DNA of 5,757 bases, from positions 1-5,757 of the forward strand of contig JBKJMN010000393.1 in assembly GCA_046596405.1 (NCBI GenBank), in the 5' to 3' direction. Below the pieces are notes generated by a model. The model saw only the letters and a program-made list of their open reading frames with translations, had not been told where the DNA came from and did no database searches. A program made the position numbers and the translations under genes. Within the stretch, counting starts at the first letter, position 1. The number at the start of each line of letters is the position of its first letter. Positions 1-5,757 of the stretch are shown one piece after another. This DNA is from PALSA-1004 sp046596405 (GTDB lineage Bacteria; Pseudomonadota; Gammaproteobacteria; Burkholderiales; SG8-41).

Positions 1-753
1 CGTGGTGAACTTCTGCGGCTGCTCGATGTTCGAGATGTGCGCGGCCGACGGAATGATTACGAGCCTGGAGCCCGGTGTCGCTTCGTATATTTCACGCGCC
101 ATCGCGACCGGGGTACCGGGATCCTGCTCGCCGACGATGACCAGCGTCGGACACGCAATCTCTTTCAGCCGGTGGGTGAGATTGATTTTGGGGAGCGCGT
201 GGCAGCAGCCGGCGAAACCGGCGACGGGCGTGGCGCGGATCGTCGCGGCGACCCGCGCAACACCCGGCGGATTGGTTTTGCGATAAGGCTCGGTGAACCA
301 GCGCGCGAGCGTGCCCTCAACGACGGCATCCATGCCTTTGGTTTCCGCGGTCTTGATGCGATCCGCCCACGCGGCCACGGCTTCGGCCGGATAGCGACTC
401 GTGGTGTCGGCGAGCGTCAGGCTCTGGAATATTCCCGGGTACTTGAGCGCAAACGTCTGGCCTATCATGCCGCCCATCGACAGTCCCGCCCAATGCGTGC
501 GCTGGATGCCCAGCGCGGCAAGCAACCCGTGCGCATCGTCTGCGAGCCCGTCGAGCGTGTAGGCGCCGGGGGGCGCCTCGCTCTTGCCGTGGCCGCGCGT
601 GTCGTAACGCAGAACCTTGTATTGTTTCGTCAGCGCGTCCATCTGCTCGTCCCACATGTGCAGATCGCACGCGAGCGAGTGCGAAAGCGTGAGCCATGGG
701 CCGTCGCCCGCGATTTCGTAGTTGATTTTAAGGCCGTTGACTGTGGTTTCCAT
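1..753 (-). CDS. Alpha/beta hydrolase resembling 3-oxoadipate enol-lactonase (PcaD-like), 3' end cut by window edge
   Basis: The reading frame starts at ATG 753 and is open for 251 codons to the left edge without a stop. Relatives are about 260 residues, so only roughly the last 10-15 should be missing. Visible alpha/beta-hydrolase landmarks are an oxyanion-hole segment HSLACD (25-30), the DTRGHGKS strand-turn (51-58), the nucleophile elbow GLSMGG with Ser92, an acid in VGEQDPGTP (Asp211) and the catalytic histidine in AAHISNIE (His239). The triad is therefore complete. There is no signal peptide, so it should be cytoplasmic. The elbow, oxyanion segment and length match the PcaD family, which hydrolyses 3-oxoadipate enol-lactone in the beta-ketoadipate pathway. 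Many paralogues of this type are generic esterases, and no other pca gene is visible. The family call is strong; the exact substrate is open. It follows the protease gene by 45 bases and probably shares its transcript. Confidence 0.9.
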   Translation of the reverse strand, partial: METTVNGLKINYEIAGDGPWLTLSHSLACDLHMWDEQMDALTKQYKVLRYDTRGHGKSEAPPGAYTLDGLADDAHGLLAALGIQRTHWAGLSMGGMIGQTFALKYPGIFQSLTLADTTSRYPAEAVAAWADRIKTAETKGMDAVVEGTLARWFTEPYRKTNPPGVARVAATIRATPVAGFAGCCHALPKINLTHRLKEIACPTLVIVGEQDPGTPVAMAREIYEATPGSRLVIIPSAAHISNIEQPQKFTT

Positions 754-756
754 GGT

Positions 757-762
757 TCCTCC
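757..762 (-). promoter_or_regulatory. Ribosome binding site of the alpha/beta hydrolase
   Basis: Read on the minus strand this is GGAGGA, followed by ACC and the ATG at 753. It is a near-perfect Shine-Dalgarno with short spacing. It fixes the start of the hydrolase and implies efficient independent translation initiation inside the likely operon. Confidence 0.7.
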
Positions 763-798
763 GTTGGTTGATTTTGAGCCGGCAGTGTGGGCGCGGCG

Positions 799-2184
<1,386 letters not shown>

Positions 2185-2189
2185 GCGGA

Positions 2190-2197
2190 CCTCTCCC
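2190..2197 (-). promoter_or_regulatory. Ribosome binding site that decides the protease start
   Basis: The minus strand reads GGGAGAGG, then five bases, then the ATG at 2184. The alternative in-frame ATG at 2208 is preceded by a T/A-rich stretch with no purine-rich site. This supports the shorter protein, which also begins closer to its signal peptide. Confidence 0.65.
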
Positions 2198-2200
2198 GTA

Positions 2201-2229
2201 GGCGGCATAGTTTAAACGAGCACGCCGCC
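2201..2229. repeat. 6-bp inverted repeat around a GTTTAAAC palindrome in the gap before the protease gene
   Basis: GGCGGC at 2201-2206 pairs with GCCGCC at 2224-2229 across a 17-base loop that contains the 8-bp palindrome GTTTAAAC (2210-2217). It lies between the stop of the membrane protein gene and the start of the protease gene. No T-run follows on the minus strand, so it is not a standard terminator. It could be a weak attenuator or a chance structure. Confidence 0.25.
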
Positions 2230-2234
2230 GGGGG

Positions 2235-4250
2235 TTACTTCAGGATCTGGAATAGATTATTAAAGTCGTCGGTCCACACGCGCAGGCCGGCGATCGCGTC
2301 GATCGCGCTCGATTTCTGCGCGATCGCCTCTTTCTCGACGAGCGATTTGTCGCGTGTGACGATCACCCAGTCGGTCTTGGAAAAGATCGTATCCTCGGCG
2401 TCATCGACGATCAGCGCGGTGAAGAGGCCCATGTCGTCGGCAATCTGCTTGACGACGGGGGCGAGCTTGAGAAAGCGGTTGGTCACGTGAAACACCACCG
2501 CGCCGTCCGGTTTCACGTGCTTGAGATAGACGGCCATCGCTTCTTTGGTGATCAGATGGACGGGAATCGAGTCGCTCGAAAACGCATCGACGACGAGCAC
2601 GTCGAACTCGTGCGGCGTTTCGCGCTCGAGGCTCAGGCGCGCGTCGCCCAGGCTGATCTCGACTTTCGCCTTGCTATTCTTCAGGTACGTGAATTCCGAC
2701 TGCGCGATCGCGACGACCTGCGGATTGATGTCATAGAAATGGTAACTGTCACCGGGCTTGGCCCATGCCGCGAGCGTGCCGGTGCCCAACCCGATCACGC
2801 CGACGTGCTGATGATCCTGCGGCGTATTTTTGAGCGCGAGCGCAACGCCGGAATCCGGGCCGTAGTAAGTGGTGGCCGACTCGCTGCGCGGCGGTTTAAG
2901 GTATTGCTCGCCGTGCAGGATCACGCCGTGAATCAGGCGCCGCACGCCATCGTCGGAATCCGCGCTGATATCCTTGGTCCGCAGCGTCCCGTAGAAATCC
3001 CGCACCATGACGCGCGTGTTTTCGCGCAACTGGTCGACCTGCTTGTTCCAGAAATGGCCGCAGACGCCCGCCAGCGCGAGCGGCAGGATCCACACGAAGA
3101 ACGGCTGTTTGCGCAACGTTAGCGTCGCGAGGATCCCGGCCACCACGAAGCCCAGCCCGAGTTCGTAATAGGTCGAGAAAACGCGCGGCGCGATCAAGCC
3201 GACGAACAGCCCGCCGAGCGCGCCGCCCAGCGAGATCATCAGGTAAAACTGCGTCAGGTAGCGCGGCGCGGGGCGCATTTTCGCGAGTTCGCCGTGAAAG
3301 AACATGCAGAACAGGAAGAGCCCGGTCAGGTACAGCGGCACCGCGGTCTTGATGTCGAGCGAAATATCGTTGGTCTGCAGCCCCCACGCGCACAGGACGA
3401 GCAGGACCGCGCATGGACCCAGGAGCCAGGTGCGCTGATACCAGCCGTCGCTTTCGAAACACAGGATGAACGTCAGCAGATAGAGCGCGAGCGGCACCAG
3501 CCACAGGAAAGGAATGGAGGCGATGTTCTGCGTGATGTGATTGGTGATCGCGAGCAACATCCACGACCCCATCGCCGACAGAGCAAGCCACAGGAAACGA
3601 TCGAAACGGCCGGGCGCGGGCGCCGCATCAAGCGTGACGTCCGGCCGGGTCGCCGCGCCGGCGCCGGCATTCTTGCGCAAGCTGTACAGCGCGGTCGCCA
3701 CGCACAGCACGGCAAATATCGCGTAGCCGATCGACCAGGTCCGGGCCTGCACTGCGGTCGTGATCCACGGCTCGATCGCAAACGGGTACGCAATGAGCGC
3801 CAGCATGGACGCGAGATTGGACAGCGCGAACAGCCGGTAGACGGTGCCGAGCGGAAATGCGCGCGCGAACCACGCCTGCACGAGTGGGCCGGTGGTCGCG
3901 AGCAGGAAGTAAGGCAGTCCGATCGTGAGCAGCAACAGGCCCAGGATGCGCAGGCCCGGGTCTTCATTGCCGGCGGGCTTCCAGCTCGCGTCCGGAATGA
4001 TCGGCAGCACCGCCAGGCTCGCGAGCAGCAACGCAATGTGGAGGAGCGCCTGCGCGCGCGGCGTGAGCTTGCGCGTCGTCAGGTCGGAATACGTATAGCC
4101 CGCGAGCAGCGCTACCTGAAAAAACACCAGGCACGTCGTCCACACCGCGGCCGAACCGCCGAACCATGGCAGGATTTCCTTGGCGACGATGGGTTGGACG
4201 AGGAACAGCAGGAACGCGCTTGTGAAAATGGTACAAGCGAAAAGCAGCAT
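2235..4250 (-). CDS. Fused polytopic membrane protein with C-terminal spermidine-synthase-like domain (fused MFS/spermidine synthase family)
   Basis: This 671-residue protein has two parts. Residues 1-400 contain about 12-13 hydrophobic segments, with a first-helix and loop signature (LVQPIVAKEILPWFGGSAAV) typical of this fused family. Residues 415-671 resemble spermidine synthases: a beta-rich entry (RDFYGTLRT, then HGVILHGEQ), TTYYGPDSG at 461-468, a nucleotide-binding loop VIGLGTGTLAAW (485-496), an acidic strand end at Asp507 (YDINP), LGDARLSL (535-542), DAFSSDSIP (555-563) and a WTDDFNNLF tail. Spermidine synthases transfer aminopropyl from decarboxylated AdoMet to putrescine. Here the loop is GLGTG rather than GGGDG, so substrate and chemistry are uncertain. 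The frame stays open upstream to a GTG at 4373, but those 41 codons give an Arg-rich stretch unlike the family, so ATG 4250 is chosen even though no Shine-Dalgarno precedes it. It heads the presumed three-gene operon. Confidence 0.9.
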   Translation of the reverse strand: MLLFACTIFTSAFLLFLVQPIVAKEILPWFGGSAAVWTTCLVFFQVALLAGYTYSDLTTRKLTPRAQALLHIALLLASLAVLPIIPDASWKPAGNEDPGLRILGLLLLTIGLPYFLLATTGPLVQAWFARAFPLGTVYRLFALSNLASMLALIAYPFAIEPWITTAVQARTWSIGYAIFAVLCVATALYSLRKNAGAGAATRPDVTLDAAPAPGRFDRFLWLALSAMGSWMLLAITNHITQNIASIPFLWLVPLALYLLTFILCFESDGWYQRTWLLGPCAVLLVLCAWGLQTNDISLDIKTAVPLYLTGLFLFCMFFHGELAKMRPAPRYLTQFYLMISLGGALGGLFVGLIAPRVFSTYYELGLGFVVAGILATLTLRKQPFFVWILPLALAGVCGHFWNKQVDQLRENTRVMVRDFYGTLRTKDISADSDDGVRRLIHGVILHGEQYLKPPRSESATTYYGPDSGVALALKNTPQDHQHVGVIGLGTGTLAAWAKPGDSYHFYDINPQVVAIAQSEFTYLKNSKAKVEISLGDARLSLERETPHEFDVLVVDAFSSDSIPVHLITKEAMAVYLKHVKPDGAVVFHVTNRFLKLAPVVKQIADDMGLFTALIVDDAEDTIFSKTDWVIVTRDKSLVEKEAIAQKSSAIDAIAGLRVWTDDFNNLFQILK

Positions 4251-4280
4251 GAGCGGAATTATGGTTATCGGCGGAGCAGT

Positions 4281-4286
4281 ATTATA
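4281..4286 (-). promoter_or_regulatory. Candidate -10 box (TATAAT) for the fused membrane protein gene
   Basis: The minus strand reads a perfect TATAAT, 30 bases before the ATG at 4250, which would place transcription start near 4274 and give a leader of about 25 bases. The 16-18 base spacing windows upstream contain only GC-alternating sequence with no -35 match, and the full TGn extended -10 is absent. A promoter with a good -10 and no -35 is often activator-dependent. The perfect palindrome at 4308-4329 sits where such a protein could bind. Confidence 0.45.
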
Positions 4287-4307
4287 GCGGCAGGCCGTGC
4301 GCGGCGC

Positions 4308-4329
4308 GCGATTGCGGCGCCGCAATCGC
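4308..4329. repeat. Perfect 22-bp palindrome in the divergent intergenic region, candidate operator
   Basis: The half-site is GCGATTGCGGC, followed immediately by its exact reverse complement, with no spacer and no mismatch. The centre lies between 4318 and 4319, about 44 bases upstream of the transcription start predicted from the TATAAT on the minus strand. It is flanked by the divergent starts at 4250 and 4450. A dimeric regulator site is the simplest reading. The lack of a loop and of a T-run argues against a terminator. I do not recognise the half-site as belonging to a named regulator. Confidence 0.5.
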
Positions 4330-4366
4330 CGTTCGTCGCGCGGGACTGCGCGGCGGTCGGCTTGCC

Positions 4367-4395
4367 TTGACACTAAAACCGCGTTTGCACAGACT
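4367..4395 (+). promoter_or_regulatory. Candidate promoter of the small secreted-protein gene
   Basis: TTGACA at 4367-4372 is a perfect sigma-70 -35. After 17 bases comes CAGACT (4390-4395), which matches the -10 consensus at only 3 of 6 positions but keeps the A at position 2 and the T at position 6. Transcription would begin near 4402, leaving a leader of about 48 bases before ATG 4450. The strong -35 with a weak -10 makes this tentative. Confidence 0.35.
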
Positions 4396-4404
4396 GCCGG
4401 TAGA

Positions 4405-4425
4405 CGGGCAGGATCGCGCTGCCCG
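4405..4425 (+). other. GC-rich hairpin in the presumed leader of the small secreted-protein gene
   Basis: CGGGCAG (4405-4411) and CTGCCCG (4419-4425) form a perfect 7-bp stem with a 7-base loop. It would lie at the very 5' end of the transcript from the candidate promoter at 4367-4395. No T-run follows, so it is not a standard terminator. It could stabilise the mRNA 5' end or be incidental. Confidence 0.35.
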
Positions 4426-4449
4426 AACTAACTTCGACGGGATACCCCG

Positions 4450-4899
4450 ATGCTGAAAAAACTCTTACGCGTGCTCGGCTGCTGCGCGCTGCTCGGCGCC
4501 GCGGCCGGCGCGTTGGCAGAGAATTACGAGGTCGGCCAGGTCTGGAGCTACAAGACGCGTCCGCAGGAGCCGAATTCGACGCTGATGATTTTGCGCATCG
4601 ATAATACGAGCAAGCTCGGCCCGGTCGTTTTTGTCGGCGTCAAGGACGTGCGCGTCATGCATCCGTCCGGCAAGCTGTTGTCGTCGATGAGTCCGCTGCC
4701 GTTCACCAAGGACGCGCTCGACCAGAGCGTGATCAAACTCGTGGGCAAGACCGACAAGGTCATGAGTTCCAATTTCGGCTATCAGAAATGGAAAGAAGCG
4801 CAATTGGCCGGCAAGAAGCCACCGACTTATGTAAAGCCCGTCGCCGAGATCGTCAACGCGCTCGAGAACGGCTACATCGGGATTCCACCGAAGTCCTGA
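4450..4899 (+). CDS. Small secreted protein of unknown function
   Basis: I do not recognise this 149-residue protein. Residues 1-23 form a clear Sec signal peptide: a basic start (MLKKLLR), a hydrophobic core and an ALA cut site before Glu24. Cysteines 11 and 12 lie too early in the hydrophobic core to be a convincing lipobox, so a soluble periplasmic or secreted protein is more likely than a lipoprotein. The mature 126 residues have no cysteine, no predicted membrane segment, and more Lys/Arg (about 17) than Asp/Glu (about 11). The opening block YEVGQVWSYKTR (26-37) through LMILRID (45-51) looks like a conserved domain start with beta-strand character. The C-terminal part is Lys/Pro-rich (KKPPTYVKP). 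A weak GGGA precedes the ATG by 7-8 bases. The gene stands alone on the plus strand, divergent from the fused membrane-protein gene and convergent with the phosphatase gene. Confidence 0.85.
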   Translation: MLKKLLRVLGCCALLGAAAGALAENYEVGQVWSYKTRPQEPNSTLMILRIDNTSKLGPVVFVGVKDVRVMHPSGKLLSSMSPLPFTKDALDQSVIKLVGKTDKVMSSNFGYQKWKEAQLAGKKPPTYVKPVAEIVNALENGYIGIPPKS

Positions 4900-4921
4900 G
4901 TCTTACCGCGCACTGCTCAGG
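4895..4921. repeat. Inverted repeat spanning the two convergent stop codons
   Basis: CCTGAG (4895-4900) and CTCAGG (4916-4921) are exact reverse complements separated by 15 bases, and the pair covers the stop codons of both converging genes. There is no T-run on either strand, so it is at best a weak bidirectional terminator. Because only 3 bases separate the genes, any terminator must lie inside coding sequence. Confidence 0.25.
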
Positions 4922-5586
4922 GCAGGCCAGTCGTCGATGCGGATACGCGCCACGACTTCGAAGTCATTGCCCAGACCGCGAATCACCGCGGCTTCGCCCT
5001 CGGCGAGATAAGGCGGTCCCGCCACCCCGTAAAATGGATTGCCGTGGCTCGTGACTGCGAGGTTGGACGCGCGCGGGTAGGGGGTGGCGAACAGATTCTT
5101 CAGCGCAGCGTAGCGGTTGGGATCGGCGACCGGTAGCGGCGCGCCGCGCATTTCCGGTACCGGCTCGGCGCTGCCGAACATCAGGCGTGCGGTTTCCATC
5201 GTGCGGCATAAAGGACTCGCGAGCACCCTGGCGACGGGCAGCTTGAGCTCGCGGATTGCGGCGCCGATCGCGCGTGCCTGCGCGCGGCCGGCATCGGTCA
5301 AGTTGCGCTGGTGCCCGCAATCATCGAAGCTTTTCGATTGCAGGTCGTTCTGCGAAAAATCCGTCGACGTATGGCGGAAGTAGATGACGTAACCGCCGCG
5401 CTGCAATTCCGCCACGAGTTCGACTGGCGCAAGCTTGCGCACGGCCGCCGACGAGCGCGGCGCCGGTGGCGGGATTTGCGCGGCGTCGGGATCGGGAACG
5501 CTTTGCGCCGCACACGCGGCTGCGGCGAGCACCAGCAAGGCGGGCGCGGCGATCTTCAGTTTGGACAGTTTACGCAGCGCATGCAT
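4903..5586 (-). CDS. Exported histidine phosphatase family protein
   Basis: This 227-residue protein has a basic N-terminus (MHALRKLSKLK) and an Ala/Leu core ending around residue 28, so it is exported. Cys25 preceded by AAA is a poor lipobox, leaving a lipoprotein possible but unproven. The histidine phosphatase fold is shown by FRHTSTD with the phospho-accepting His72 next to Arg71, by QRNLTDAGRAQA (93-104), by SPLCRTMETA with Arg128, by the second histidine in TSHGNPF (His181), and by EGEAAVI (196-202). The usual RHG reads RHT here, as in a branch of periplasmic members. Family enzymes dephosphorylate small molecules or proteins through a phosphohistidine intermediate; this substrate is unknown. 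Mature Cys90 and Cys127 could form a disulfide. In-frame ATGs at 5598, 5622 and 5640 exist, but only 5586 has a good Shine-Dalgarno. The stop lies 3 bases from that of the converging gene. Confidence 0.92.
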   Translation of the reverse strand: MHALRKLSKLKIAAPALLVLAAAACAAQSVPDPDAAQIPPPAPRSSAAVRKLAPVELVAELQRGGYVIYFRHTSTDFSQNDLQSKSFDDCGHQRNLTDAGRAQARAIGAAIRELKLPVARVLASPLCRTMETARLMFGSAEPVPEMRGAPLPVADPNRYAALKNLFATPYPRASNLAVTSHGNPFYGVAGPPYLAEGEAAVIRGLGNDFEVVARIRIDDWPALSSAR

Positions 5587-5592
5587 TGCCGG

Positions 5593-5597
5593 CCTCA
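5593..5597 (-). promoter_or_regulatory. Ribosome binding site that decides the phosphatase start
   Basis: The minus strand reads TGAGG, six bases before the ATG at 5586. It overlaps the competing in-frame ATG at 5598, which has no site of its own. It favours the start that puts the signal peptide right at the N-terminus. Confidence 0.55.
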
Positions 5598-5672
5598 TGA
5601 GAATCGGACACCATAGTGCCATGCCTAGAGCCCGTAACATAATGAAACACGTGTGCGTTGCAGCCAGAATTG

Positions 5673-5700
5673 GTGATAGCAAGGCGCCCGGTGAAGGCAA
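5673..5700 (-). promoter_or_regulatory. Weak candidate promoter of the phosphatase gene
   Basis: On the minus strand TTGCCT (5700-5695) and TATCAC (5678-5673) each match 4 of 6 consensus bases with a 16-base spacer. Transcription would start near 5666, leaving a leader of about 80 bases. The -35 overlaps one arm of the inverted repeat at 5696-5716. The match is poor enough to occur by chance. Confidence 0.2.
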
Positions 5701-5716
5701 TAGTCGTTCTATTGCC
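5696..5716. repeat. 8-bp inverted repeat upstream of the phosphatase gene
   Basis: GGCAATAG (5696-5703) and CTATTGCC (5709-5716) are exact reverse complements around the 5-base centre TCGTT. No T-run follows on either strand. Its position about 110 bases upstream of the phosphatase ATG, in otherwise gene-free sequence (5587-5757), suits an operator. A short RNA hairpin belonging to a gene beyond the right edge is also possible. Confidence 0.35.
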
Positions 5717-5757
5717 AAGACGACAATGCGCGAGCAACACTGCCATCGCCGATTCCG

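Noticed and set aside
37..771. Plus-strand open frame of 244 codons
   Set aside because: It lies wholly antisense to the alpha/beta hydrolase, which has a complete catalytic triad. The translation is Arg/Gly/Ala-rich without domain features, as expected from high GC.
2289..2328. 10-bp inverted repeat (GGCGATCGCG and its complement) in the fused gene
   Set aside because: It lies in coding sequence for an Ala-Ile-rich stretch where GCGATC-type codon pairs recur, so codon use explains it.
3294..4370. Plus-strand open frame of 358 codons
   Set aside because: It is antisense to the membrane domain. Its composition (Arg, Glu, Gln, His) is the mirror of hydrophobic codons and it shows no motif.
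4251..4373. N-terminal extension of the fused membrane protein from GTG 4373
   Set aside because: The 41 extra residues are Arg-rich and unlike the family, which starts directly with the first membrane segment. The extension also covers the TATAAT and the 22-bp palindrome.
5647..5654. 8-bp palindrome ACACGTGT upstream of the phosphatase
   Set aside because: It is too short to distinguish from chance and does not align with any promoter element.
5587..5718. N-terminal extension of the phosphatase from TTG 5718
   Set aside because: The extension would bury the signal peptide inside the protein. The ATG at 5586 has a Shine-Dalgarno and puts the signal peptide at the N-terminus.
5726..5757. Possible plus-strand gene start (ATG 5726) at the right edge
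   Set aside because: Only ten codons are visible, without a convincing ribosome binding site or recognisable sequence.

Overview
The window is GC-rich bacterial chromosome with dense, non-overlapping genes. Its gene content is ordinary housekeeping or envelope material: a DegQ/HtrA-type periplasmic protease, a membrane-fused spermidine-synthase-like protein, a periplasmic histidine phosphatase and a PcaD-like hydrolase. Codon use and gene style fit a betaproteobacterium (Burkholderiales-like). That placement is an inference from overall resemblance, since no marker gene or rRNA is present. I see no mobile element, tRNA, rRNA or CRISPR array.

Layout. Three minus-strand genes run leftwards from about 4250: a 671-residue polytopic membrane protein with a C-terminal spermidine-synthase-like domain (2235-4250), the HtrA-family protease (799-2184), and an alpha/beta hydrolase that runs off the left edge (1-753). 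The gaps are only 50 and 45 bases with no convincing terminator, so one transcript is plausible. To the right, a small plus-strand gene (4450-4899) encodes an unrecognised secreted protein. It converges, with a 3-base gap, on a minus-strand exported histidine phosphatase (4903-5586).

Control regions. The divergent intergenic region 4251-4449 is the most structured stretch. It holds a perfect minus-strand TATAAT with no matching -35, a perfect 22-bp palindrome just upstream of it, a perfect TTGACA on the plus strand, and a GC hairpin in the presumed leader of the small gene. This arrangement suggests a regulated divergent promoter. The 171 bases at the right edge (5587-5757) contain no supported gene but include an 8-bp inverted repeat that may lie in the phosphatase promoter.

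How the genes relate. The protease, the small secreted protein and the phosphatase are all predicted to act in the periplasm or envelope, and the fused protein sits in the inner membrane. The hydrolase has no signal peptide and should be cytoplasmic. No shared pathway is evident. I found no defence, secretion or other novel multi-gene system. The best leads are the uncharacterised chemistry and topology of the fused protein, the unknown secreted protein, and the 22-bp palindrome.
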